64,000 bases of DNA, taken from assembly GCF_017591435.1 (NCBI RefSeq), contig NC_059303.1, forward strand, positions 1,016,108 through 1,080,107, in the 5' to 3' direction. Below, piece by piece: positions 45,615 to 55,589 of this stretch (position 1 is the first letter of the stretch; the number at the start of each line of letters is the position of its first letter). The position numbers and the translations under genes were made by a program. Source of the DNA: Portunus trituberculatus (Eukaryota > Arthropoda > Malacostraca > Decapoda > Portunidae). The notes below the pieces were generated by a model, which had not been told where the DNA came from, did not search any database, and saw only the letters and a list, made by a program, of their open reading frames with translations.

Positions 45615-47210
45615 CTAACTGAAGTATGACAAACACAGTCTCTCTTGTCGCATTAGTGAGAGGCGGTCATTTGTGTTCATCTCAATGAAGCACCTACAAG
45701 TCTCGATGGGATGGTGTTCCTGACACAATGAGCACTGTGTCTGACTTCTGTTTATCACCTTTGACGTTGCAGTCATCAATCCAATAGTCTTACTTGGTAG
45801 GGGCTTATATGGTGGGTTAGCATGTTGTCCACTCGCATCTTCTGTCTGTTCTCCATCCTTCTCTGCCTTCCTGAGCATGTTTTTTGTGAATGCTAACAAC
45901 CACTCGGCATCACATGAGGTGCCACTGTTCAGTTCCTCATGTCTATATGATTCATCCACGTAATCGTCTCTCAGTTTTCCTTTAAACCTCCCTGTTATGA
46001 TGCACATAGATTCATATGTTTCAATTTGTTCTAGTTCTCCCATAATCTTCAAGTTCCTCACGCAGGTGCTCAAGGCATTCACGAAAAGGCGCAGGCCTTT
46101 GATATCATTCATTCTCATGCTTGGTCCCCCACAGACTCGATCCTTTGATGAAGTGCTGAATGTATGTATGTTTGTTACCATGTCTGACTTCCAGCAGGTC
46201 TCAGGCTTCCTTATATCCTTCCTTGGGATCCTCTAGTTCCTGACAGCCGCACAACTCTTGTTTTGCTGGGCCAGAATAGGCTGTGATCAGATATCCCAAC
46301 TTTTGGCGTTCTGATATCCCATCCTCTCGAACGTGACTTTGGAATGCATGTTTGAATGCCCATAGTCTGCACATGAGCCGTCGTTGAACGCGGGCAGTGG
46401 CTTCTGAGAGAGTTTGAAGGTGGTTAGTAACTCCTTCACCCATTCCTCATTCCTTGATGTGACAGTTAGTTCCTGGTTTCCAGATGGTTTTGATGACCTA
46501 GTTGAGTTATATTGCCCCCAGCCTGTCTGCTTCCTGAGAGTGTAGTCAGGTTGGTCAGGCCTGTATGGACTCAAGCAGTATTCTCATATTCTCCCCTGGT
46601 GAGTCAATTCTGGATCTGACACTGAATCGACTGACAAACTTCCCGTACATTCAAGAGTAATTGCTGAGCCAGCAGGAGGAGGGATTTTTTGAGTAGCAGC
46701 AGCCAAAGATGACATCAGTTGACAGGTCATACGAACTCGGGCAGTATTCTCATACTTCCCCCGGTAGGACTGTCACGGTTCAGACACTGAAGAGACGGAC
46801 AAGTTTCCTCCATGCTCAGAAGCCATTTCTGATTCAGTAATAGGAAAGGTTCCTTTAGCAGCCGAAGTCAACATCACTCTACCATCTCCTGTGCTCTTTA
46901 CTGCACCTAGCTAATTTACACTTTTAGTGAAGCTTCTTACCATGGTCGACATGTGTGTAAACATTTGTTGTATTTGTTGACTGCGTTCAAACAGCTGCTG
47001 CGTGATGCCCAGATTCTCAGACAACATCGTGGCATTCAAGTTTGTTTCATTCTGCCATGGTTGCATGATGGTATGTGGCAGTCTTTCAACTCTGCCATCT
47101 TTTGACTCCAGACCTTCCTTCATCATTGGCTCCAGGTCTATGTCTTCAGCAATGATATCTGTTGGCTCTAGCTCAGGTGAACTATCCTTCTCAGATTTGT
47201 TTTCCTCCAT
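45615..47210 (-). pseudogene. BEL/Pao gag, frameshifted
   Basis: Reading from 47210: MEENKSEKDSSPELEPTDI and QQLFERSQQIQQMFTHMSTM (coiled coil). Then, after frame changes, come KPLPAFNDGSCADYG, FQSHVREDGISERQKLGYLI, YSGPAKQELCGCQELEDPKE and a 45615-46181 frame with MRMNDIKGLRLFVNALSTCV. A zinc-knuckle-like CSLCQEHHPIETCRCFIEMN follows, then RLCLSYFS. The LPxF...YLI..SG.A start and the C-x2-C-x3-H tail are characteristic of BEL/Pao gag proteins. A ~167-bp tandem duplication (46575-46890) and several indels disrupt it. Confidence 0.78.
46575..46890 (-). repeat. Imperfect tandem duplication of ~167 bp in the BEL gag region
   Basis: CAGTATTCTCATATTCTCCCC near 46575 recurs as CAGTATTCTCATACTTCCCCC near 46742. 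Both are followed by GACACTGAA.CGAC and ATTGCTGAGCCAG / TTTCTGATTCAG type blocks. Confidence 0.65.
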
Positions 47211-47307
47211 GACTACTTGGAAGGTAGTGCTGTCGCCAAGTGATAACGATGGCGTCTATAGGCTTCCTCCACGTTTACTGTGGGTGTTAGCGTGTTAGCA
47301 AAGTTTA

Positions 47308-47763
47308 CACACAATACACGTGTCAGCAGAGGATACACACCATATGTGTGTCAGCAGAGGATACACATCATATGTGTGCCAGCAGAGATTACACACCACA
47401 CGTGTGTCAGCAGATGTTACACACCATATGTGTGTCAGCACATGTTACACACCATACATGTGTCAGCACATGTTACACACCATGTGTGTCAGCACATGTT
47501 ACACACCATACATGTGTCAGCACATGTTACACATCATACATGTGTCAGCACATGTTACACACCATATGTGTGTCAGAACATGTTACACACCATATGTGTG
47601 TCAGCACATGTTACACACCATATGTGTGTCAGCATATGTTACACACCATATGTGTGTCTACAGAGGTTACACACCATATGTATGTCAGCAGATATTAAAC
47701 ACCATACATGTGTCAGCATTAGTTACACACCATATGTATGTCAGCAGATATTACACATCACAC
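47308..47763. repeat. 28-bp minisatellite, about 16 units
   Basis: The unit TGTGTCAGCACATGTTACAC plus ACCATATG is repeated head to tail with point changes and one shortened unit. It lies between the BEL gag start and the 5' LTR. There are no unique spacers, so it is not a CRISPR. Open frames through it repeat the same peptide. Confidence 0.95.
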
Positions 47764-47804
47764 TCACCTATCATAACTCTTCGTAATGCAGTACATATCT
47801 ATAA

Positions 47805-47840
<36 letters not shown>
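47805..47840. repeat. (GA)n microsatellite
   Basis: A run of GA dinucleotides with one AAAG interruption, in the BEL leader. Confidence 0.9.
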
Positions 47841-48065
47841 CCGTTTCACAAGTTAATCCTTTGTCACTGGTGCCTGTCAATGTGCTTGTCACTCTTTAAC
47901 GTACTCCTCACCCTTATAAACATAAGTTAACAATTACTAAGGTTCACAGTGATTGCGGAATCTGAGAAGTAAATCCCGTAGCGTTTCATTCAGTGTGTAC
48001 GTAGGTATGTTTATAACTATTTGTCACCGTGTCACTGGGTGCATGTATGTATCTTGTTTCATCCT

Positions 48066-48643
48066 TGTCATCACTGTCATGTCGTTGTGGACCACACGTT
48101 TTGACTGTTACCTCCCATCAGGTGGTTGTAGGACAGTGAGACTCCCACGTTGACACGAAAATATATATATTGGTCAAAACCTGTTGACAAGAAACACCAC
48201 AATAAAAAAAAACAAAAAAAAACAATGCAATATACGTGTTTCCCTTTGGCAGGGATGCAGGTGAAATCATTAGGATCCCTCGACAGGTTATATCCTTCTG
48301 TATTCCACCCACATTCCCACCAAATGAGAACAGCTGTGATACAGGTACATACATGCTACATTATGTGAGACAACTAAAATACGATAAAATACAATCATAG
48401 AATGGCTTGCGAGATAAGTACGTCTGAAGGACGATGAACTTATGTGTTGGGGTCTGCGGCAAATTACAGAGATGATGATGTTAATGTGTACTCTGTGATA
48501 GCTTGTTGTGGACTGAGCTTTGGTGTGGCACGGCATGAGGCAGTGACCTCATCTGCTGACCTCACCAGCTGACCCAGGAGTTCCTTATCTATGGGATAGG
48601 ACTCAACACTTTCTACCTTGTAAACAACTTACAATCGCTCCCT

Positions 48644-48686
<43 letters not shown>

Positions 48687-48701
48687 AGGCAGGTGATGGC
48701 A
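48066..48701 (-). repeat. BEL/Pao 5' LTR
   Basis: Right-hand copy of the LTR, ending (plus strand) CAGGTGATGGCA. The core matches the left copy closely. It differs by an insertion CTGCTGACCTCAC-like near 48552, a longer A tract near 48200 and a longer (TC)n at 48643-48683. A similar TTGTCACCGTG also occurs near 48019, so the LTR may begin there instead. Confidence 0.8.
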
Positions 48702-48727
48702 CTATGCCTCGGGAATTTTTGTTCATA

Positions 48728-49131
48728 TGTTTTAGAGTCATAAGGTCAGTTAGCAGAGGTCACTTATTTCAATAATTACATATTTATTGTCGACCTCTAC
48801 CTATAACCCAAACATAATTATTATATTATGATATAATCTATTGGTATGTTATTCTTTATATAAACTCCTCCACTCTGGAGAAAATTATGGAACTTTATAA
48901 TATAATCTGGGAGACATACACCACCTATTAGCGGAAGCGCTCCTTTAAAAAGGCGGGAGCAGATCCAGGAGAAGGAGAGAAGAACAGAAAGTCCAGCAGT
49001 GAGCAGAACAGAAGAGCTCGTGACGGTGCTCTAGTGGTGTGCACTCTCCCTTGTTTGACTCAACTGACTTGTACTTTGTGAATAATACAAGAACATAAAC
49101 CAAACAGGGTATCTTTCTTCCCAAAATAACA
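48728..49131 (+). repeat. Possible orphan LTR followed by a primer site
   Basis: TGTTTTAGAG...AAAATAACA gives TG...CA ends (404 bp). The body has TATA-like blocks near 48850-48900 and a CTTTAAAAAGGCGGGAGC block. A TTGGTACATGTGATGGCAGC stretch follows at about 49139, placed like a gypsy-type primer site. After it a weak frame (NLAFWKEGEVDFSM) near 49345-49410 may be the start of a gag. No second LTR is present. Tentative. Confidence 0.35.
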
Positions 49132-50019
49132 GTAAGAGGTTGGTACATGTGATGGCAGCCACGATACGAATAACAAAAAAAAATGGGAGAAGTGAACACG
49201 AGTGAGAGCAAACTATAAACTTAAGTGGAGACTGACAAGAGGTTGGAGCACCGGAAGTGGTGCTGACACGACACTGAATTTTCCCCCTCATCATCTGCTC
49301 TCACAAGTATCCACCCACCACCGTGTCACTGGCCACTAAGTCGCAAATAAACTTAGCGTTCTGGAAGGAGGGCGAGGTCGACTTCAGCATGGTCTTCTAC
49401 CAGTGGTAAAATTGTCAAGAAACTCTGCCAGTCTTCTGGAAGACGGAGTACCTTAAGTTCATCTACTCCCTGCCACTAGTGGGAGCTCTTGGACTCAAGC
49501 AGATTATTACCCAGTCCCTGGTGTTGAAGTCTATGTTTAGGACTTAGGTGAGATAAAACCACTAGCTGACACTACAAATAAACCCCATAATTACATCACT
49601 TGCTAACACAAATTAATGTTATGTATTGTGGTAGTGTAACATGTAATGTGCTAGTTGTGTTTTATGTATTTTATCTCTACCCTGTCTATGTACCACTAAT
49701 TAATCTTAACATTATGTGAATCTCTCTCTTTTAACCTCTTTTTCAACTTCTTGTGTCACAAATGACTTAAGACACTTGTTTGATGTGAGGAACCATGAGA
49801 GGATGCGTATGTTTTGAAAACAATATATAAATCATAAATGATATATAATAATAACATAGTTAATGGCAAAAAAGGAAGCCTCATTACATTCATTGTGTGA
49901 AGAATTCGAGAAACTGAGTGTTGAGAGAAAACCGAAAACAGGGGAGACAAACTTTCTCCGACGTTAATGACTTGCATCAATTGAGAAATGGTAGCTCCCA
50001 CCCTAGAGTTCCTAGTCCT
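49132..50019. other. No gene; possible retroelement leader then AT-rich DNA
   Basis: Apart from the possible primer site and a short gag-like frame at 49345-49560, nothing was recognised. The part 49560-50019 is AT-rich with no repeats of note. Confidence 0.45.
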
Positions 50020-50023
50020 TTAA

Positions 50024-50110
50024 CCCCTTCAATACGGTGACGCCTATGTAGGTGTCATGAAGCCCCAGTAGCATATACGGTGACGCCTACGTAGGCGTCA
50101 TATTTCTTTT
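50024..50110 (+). mobile_element. Isolated piggyBac-like terminus with paired palindromes
   Basis: TTAA (50020-50023) followed by CCCCTTCAATACGGTGACGC is the style of a piggyBac-like left end. Two subterminal palindromes follow: TGACGCCTATGTAGGTGTCA (50038-50057, imperfect) and TGACGCCTACGTAGGCGTCA (50081-50100, perfect). No matching right end was identified. Confidence 0.45.
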
Positions 50111-50225
50111 CTGAGCTTTCTTCAGTTCAGTTGTCCCGTATAGTGTGTTGGATATCAACTACTCACGCCGTATGCTGTCCTTGAAATCCTAGTGCTCCTC
50201 CCACCATCCTTGTTTCCACCAATCA

Positions 50226-50271
50226 CTAAAGATAAGCTACATGTGTCTAAAATTACCCAATGGCATAGACT

Positions 50272-50327
<56 letters not shown>

Positions 50328-50391
50328 CCCCCTCCTCCCTCCTCCTCCCTCTCAAAAGATAAGTTACATGCGTCCCGCCTTGTAACATTCG

Positions 50392-50424
<33 letters not shown>
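50226..50424. repeat. Two tandem units with (TC)n, then (AC)n
   Basis: AAGATAAGCTACATG at 50228 and AAGATAAGTTACATGCGTCCCG at 50357 start units of about 130 bp. The first includes (TC)n at 50273-50322 and a C/T-rich patch. An (AC)n tract (50397-50424) leads into LINE G. A third related unit lies at 58553 beyond LINE H. Confidence 0.75.
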
Positions 50425-50589
50425 TACAGTTACCTAAGAGTAACCAAGGTGGGAAAGGAGCTGGTAATGTTTGTCCCGTCTCCATATAGTCATGTTAACT
50501 GTTGATTAGCAAAATAATGTCCAGTGAAGGTAAATATAAACTGTAGCCTGCGTTTGAGCCATCAGCTGGTTTGTTTACGTCTGCGCAAC

Positions 50590-51520
50590 ATGGCGGCCGT
50601 GAACTCGAAAGAGGAATCAGACTTCACAGGGTTTCAAGGAATAATGGAGAAGAGCACTTATGTGAAGAAAATTCTGGAGTTAGAAGGTAAAATTGAAAAA
50701 CTGTTTGAAAAGTATGAGGGCCTGGAAACGAGTTATGACAATGTAAAGAGAGACTGTGCCGATATGAAGAAGGAAAATGCAGCACTGAAAGAGGAAGTTA
50801 AGCTAATTAAAGTGAATTGCGAAAAATGTGGAGAATCTCTAGGAAAAGTGATGGAGAAGCAGGCTGAATGGAAAAAAAGTCAGGAAGTGGAAAGAAAGGA
50901 GGTAAATTACAAAGTTGCAAGTCTGGAAAAGGAAATCAAAGAGTCAGGGAGAAAACTTTGGGCCTTGCTGAAATTATAGATCAACAGATCATAGAAGAGA
51001 AGATAGCTGAGAAAGTGGTGAAGGTTATTAAGTCAAATGAGACATTGGTGAGGGAAACTGTAGACAAAAAGAGATGTGTGGTGATATTTGGTGTGGAGGA
51101 GGATAAGACACCGAGTAAAATGGAGAGAGAGAAAACATAAAAAGGTGATAAATAATATCATTAATGTGGTGCAAGAGGAGGAAAAGACCTAGTACAAGAA
51201 ATAGAGGACTTCCATAGAATTGGAAAGTTCACAAGAGAAGGTATGAGGCCAATAAGAATCAAACTTAAGTCACAAAAGGATGTAGATGAATTGGTGGAGA
51301 AGTCATGGAGGCTAGCCCAGCAGGAAACAACAAGGAAGATTTGGTTGAGAAGAGATCTCGGTGAAAAGGAAAGAGAAATGTTAAATGAGTTGAGAAAGGA
51401 GGCTTTGAAAAAAATGAAGAGAGGACAGAAGAAGAGAAGAAAGAGTTTTTCTGGAGAATCTTGGATATGAGACTGAGGAAGTGGTTCATAACCCAGAAAA
51501 GTACAGCAAGAAAGGACTAA
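50590..51520 (+). pseudogene. LINE G ORF1
   Basis: It starts at CAACATGGCGGCCGTG (ATG 50590), encoding MAAVNSKEESDFTGFQGIME, then the coiled coil KKILELEGKIEKLFEKYEGL. The frame is open to 50979 (SQEVERKEVNYKVASLEKEI), then shifts to GLAEIIDQQIIEEKIAEKVV and RCVVIFGVEEDKTPSKMERE. It shifts again to RPIRIKLKSQKDVDELVEKS and ends near 51520. Breaks are short indels at A or G runs. An upstream in-frame ATG exists at 50524, but the ATGGCGG start is conserved in copy H. Confidence 0.82.
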
Positions 51521-51546
51521 AGAAACTTACATATGAGCGAAATGTA

Positions 51547-54349
51547 ATGTATTCCAACATAAATGGAGTGATATCGGGATTTTAGAACTCAACGATTACT
51601 TGAGGGACAAGAACCCAGATATTGTGGGTCTTACTGAAACAAAACTGAGAGAGGAGAAGACCTGATGAAGGTTGGAGAAGGAAATATAACGTTTGGAAAA
51701 GAAATAGAGTAGGTAAGATGGGAGGAGGAGTGATGTTGCTGGTTAAAAAGATATAAAGGTGGATCAAGTGAAAAAGGTATGGGAAAGGCAGAAGTGCTAA
51801 AGATCAGAGCAGAAACTAATGAAGGAAAAAGAGGCACTACATAGTGGTGTACGTACCACCTAAGACAAATGCATGGTCAGTACAGGAATATGAAGAAATG
51901 ATAAGTGATACAGGAACATGTCTGGAAGAAATGTTGGGTGGCTGTGAACGAACTATAATGATGGGAGATTTTAATTGTAAAGAGGTGTGTTGGGAGGACT
52001 GGTCAATGGAAGGATCAGAGACAACATGGGGAAATACACTATTGACACTGGCAATGGAAAATGTGTTAACTCAGTGGGTCAAAGAAGATACTAGGTTTGG
52101 AGGAGAGGGAGCATCGTCAAGACTGGACTTGGTCTTTAGTACAGAGCCAATGGTCATTGAGGAGATGAGGGTGGAGTGCCCTTTAGCAAAGAGTGATCAT
52201 GCAGTTTTGGAGTTCAAGGTGATAGACGAAGAGAAATCTAGAAGAAATGAAGAATATAAAGTGGGAAGATGGAATTATGCCAAGACAGATTTTGGAAACC
52301 TAAAGAAATTCTTTCAAGAGACAAATTGGATGAAATTCAAGAGTGCTAAGGAGCAAATGAAAAGTGGAAGGAATTTATAAAAATATACAAAGAAGGTGAG
52401 AAAAATTTGTACCAATAAGACAACATAGAGAAGTTGGAAAGCAGGACTGGTTTAACGATAGATGTGAAAAGGCTAGAACAAGAAAAGAGGATGCATGGAA
52501 GAGGTGGAGAAGGAAAAGACGGATTAAGCAGTGGGAAAGTTACAAAAGAGCAAGAAATGAATATGTGTTGATTAGAAGAGAAGAAAGAAAGAAACAAGAA
52601 AAGGATATAATTGATAAATGTAAAGACCAACCAAGGCTTTTTTACAGACATGTGAACAACAACATCAAAAATAGAGAAAGTATTGAAAGTTTAGAAGTAA
52701 ATGGAGTATACAGTGAAGATCCCAGGAAATGGCAGAGGCTATGAATGGATGCTTTCGGAAGGTATTCACAAAGGAGACTGCTTTTGACAAACCACTGGTA
52801 ATGGAACAGAAAGGGATTATGAAGGAGTTTCAAGTAACGGTGGAGGAGATCAAGAACATGATGGGGAGTTTAGAAGTGAGAAAAGCTGTGGGACCTGATG
52901 GGGTATCAGGATGGATTTTAAGAGAATGCAGGAGCAATTGGCAGAAAAAGTTTGTGAAGTAATTGATGCCTCATTAAGGGAAGGCGTAGTGCCCCAAGAC
53001 TGGAAAAGAGCTAACATTGTCCCAATCTATAAATCAGGTAACAAGAGAGACCCATTGAACTATAGACCAGTGTCACTTACAAGTGTGGTAGCTAAGATGT
53101 GTGAGAGGGTGGTGAAGACTAGATGGACAGACTTCTTGGAGAAAAATGACATACTTTGTGAGTGTCAATTTGGTTTTAGGAAAGGGCGTTCATGCACGAC
53201 AAACCTGATATGTTACTATTCGAGGGTGATAGATGTAATACAGGAAAGAGATGGTTGGGCTGATGGAATATATCTGGATTTAAAAAAGGCCTTTGATAAG
53301 GTACCACACCAGAGACTGATCTGGAAACTTGAAATGGTAGGAGGAGTGCATGGCAGTTTACTAAAATGGATGGAAGACTTTTGGTAGGAAGAGAAATGAG
53401 AACAATAATTAAGGACAGACCATCAGAATGGGGATTGGTGGAGAGTGGAGTTCCACAGGGATCAGTGTTGGCACCAGTAATGTTCGCAGTCTACATAAAT
53501 GACATGGTGGATGGGGTGTCCAGTTATGTGAGCCTATTTGCAGACGATGCAAAATTGTTACGAAAAGTGAGATGTGACAAAGATTGCGAACTACTCCAGG
53601 AAGACTTGGACAGAATATGGAAATGGAGCTGTACATGGCAAATGGAGTTCAACACGACAAAATGCAAGAAAATAGAGTTTGGCAAGAGTGAAAGAAGAAT
53701 CAGGAGTATGTACAAGATAGGAAATGAAGACATAAAACCAGTCATGAAGAAAAAGACCTTGGGGTGACAATTACCAATGACCTATCGCCAGAGAGACATA
53801 TAAACAAAATAATTGGAGAAGTATTGAACTTATTGAGGAACATAAGAGTGGCGTTCGTATATCTAGATGAAGAAATGATGAAGAAAATAATTACTGCAAT
53901 GATAAGACCGAGGCTTGAATATGCAACAATACAGTGGGCTCCGAACTTAAAGAAACACATAAGGAAACTAGAGAAAGTACAGAGGGCTGCAACGAAAATG
54001 GTGCCTGACTTAAGAGATTTGACTTATGAAGACAGACTGAAAAGAATGCAACTTCCAACCCTGGAAAACAGAAGAGAAAGGGGAGACCTGATAGCAATAT
54101 ACAGAGTGATGATTGGCATGGAAAAATGGATAGGGAAGATCTGTGTATGTGGAATGGAAGAATGTCGAGAGGGCATGGGAAAAACTAAAATGGCCACTTA
54201 TAGGAGAGATGTGAAAAATATAGCTTCCTCATAGAAGGGTGGAAGCATGGAATAGTTTAGACATGGAAGTGGTCAACGCAAGGAATATTCATGATTTTAA
54301 GAAAAAGCTGGACATTAATAGATATGGAGACGGGACAACACGAGCATAG
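51547..54349 (+). pseudogene. LINE G ORF2: endonuclease and RT
   Basis: The endonuclease begins MYSNINGVIS, frame broken at a GGG run, then DIVGLTETKLREE, VVYVPPKTNAWSVQEYEEM (51844), MMGDFNCKEVCWEDWSM, RLDLVFSTEPM and KSDHAVLEFKV. RT follows with KAVGPDGVSGWIL, VPIYKSGNKRDPLNYRPVSL, FGFRKGRSCTTNLICYYS, VPQGSVLAPVMFAVYINDM and SLFADDAKLLRKV. Next are SPERHINKIIGEVLNLLRNI, ATIQWAPNLKKHIRKLEKV, and the C-terminus KLDINRYGDGTTRA with TAG at 54347. The catalytic motifs are all present; the breaks are single-base homopolymer changes. Confidence 0.88.
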
Positions 54350-54634
54350 CTCTTTTCCCGTATGTTACAATTAGGTAAATACAATTAGGTAAATACATGA
54401 CACACACACACATCGTCGATGGCGGAGGTGGTCGCTGAGCTCCAGAGCAATCATCTCTAATTCTACAGTTACCATTGCCTAAGAGTAACCAAGGTGGGAA
54501 AGGAGCTGGTAATGTTTGTCCCGTCTCCATATAGTCATGTTAACTGTTGATTAGCAAAATAATGTCCAGGGAAGGTAAATATAAACTGTAGCCTGCGTTT
54601 GAGCCATCAGCTGGTTTGTTTACATCTGAGCAAC

Positions 54635-55563
54635 ATGGCGGCCGTGAACTCGAAAGATGAATCAGACTTCACAGGATTTCAAGGAATAATGGAGAAGAGC
54701 GCTTATGTGAAGAAAATTCTGGAGTTGGAAGGTAAAATTGAAAACTGTTTGAAAAGTATGGGGCCTGGAAACGAGTTATGACAATGTAAAGAAAGACTGT
54801 GCCGATATGAAGAAGGAAAATGAAGCACTGAAAGAGGAAGTTAAGCTAATTAAAGTGAATTGCGAAAATGTGGAGAATCTCTAGGAAAAGTGATGGAGAA
54901 GCAGGCTGAATGGAAAAAAAGTCAGGAAGTGGAAAGAAAGGAGGTAAATTACAAAGTTGCAAGTCTGGAAAAGGAAATCAAAGAGTCTGGGGAGAAAACT
55001 TTGGGCCTTGCTGAAATTATAGATCAACAGATCATAGAAGAGAAGATTGCTGAGAAAGTGGTGAAGGTTATTAAGTCAAATGAGACATTGGTGAGGGAAA
55101 CTGTAGACAAAAAGAGATGTGTGGTGATATTTGGTGTGGAGGAGGATAAGACACCGAGTAAAATGGAGAGAGAGAAAACATAAAAAGGTGATAAATAATA
55201 TCATTAATGTGGTGCAGGAGGAGGAAAAGACCTAGTACAAGAAATAGAGGACTTCCATAGAATTGGAAAGTTCACAAGAGAAGGTATGAGGCCAATAAGA
55301 ATCAAACTTAAGTCACAAAAGGATGTAGATGAATTGGTGGAGAAGTCATGGAGGCTAGCCCAGCAGGAAACAACAAGGAAGATTTGGTTGAGAAGAGATC
55401 TCGGTGAAAAGGAAAGAGAAATGTTAAATGAGTTGAGAAAGGAGGCTTTGAAAAAAATGAAGAGAGGACAGAAGAGGAGAAGAAAGAGTTTTTCTGGAGA
55501 ATCTTGGATATGAGACTGAGGAAGTGGTTCATAACCCAGAAAAGTACAGCAAGAAAGGACTAA
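54635..55563 (+). pseudogene. LINE H ORF1
   Basis: ATG at 54635 in CAACATGGCGGC: MAAVNSKDESDFTGFQGIME, then a coiled coil broken by an A-run loss near 54740. The frame 54860-55183 covers MEKQAEWKKSQEVERKEVNY, GLAEIIDQQIIEEKIAEKVV and RCVVIFGVEEDKTPSKMERE. After two further shifts it continues RPIRIKLKSQKDVDELVEKS to the end. This copy best preserves the continuous reading across the SQEVERKE region into KTLGLAEII. Confidence 0.82.
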
Positions 55564-55589
55564 AGAAACTTACGTATGAGAGGAATGTA

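Larger units (their letters stand above)
44696..48701 (-). mobile_element. BEL/Pao LTR retrotransposon, gag-only
   Basis: Two long direct repeats (about 44696-45316 and 48066-48701) flank a 2.7-kb core. On the minus strand the core carries a BEL/Pao-type gag but no protease, RT, RNase H or integrase. The polypurine tract CAGGGGGAG (minus strand, 45325-45317) lies next to the left LTR, which is therefore the 3' LTR. It is non-autonomous. The outer left border is disturbed by the Tigger insertion. Confidence 0.8.
50425..54396 (+). mobile_element. L2/CR1-like LINE copy G, near full length
   Basis: Plus-strand copy with a 5' leader, ORF1, ORF2 and 3' tail (two ACAATTAGGTAAATAC units). It shares the leader with copy H from TACAGTTAC.CTAAGAGTAA on but lacks H's first ~60 bp. 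It is followed after a TGACACACAC tract by copy H in the same direction. Confidence 0.9.

Noticed and set aside
47280..47856. 28-bp repeat array that could look like a CRISPR, with a 178-codon frame
   Set aside because: Units are contiguous with no unique spacers, the host is a eukaryote, and the frames only repeat the same peptide. It is a minisatellite.
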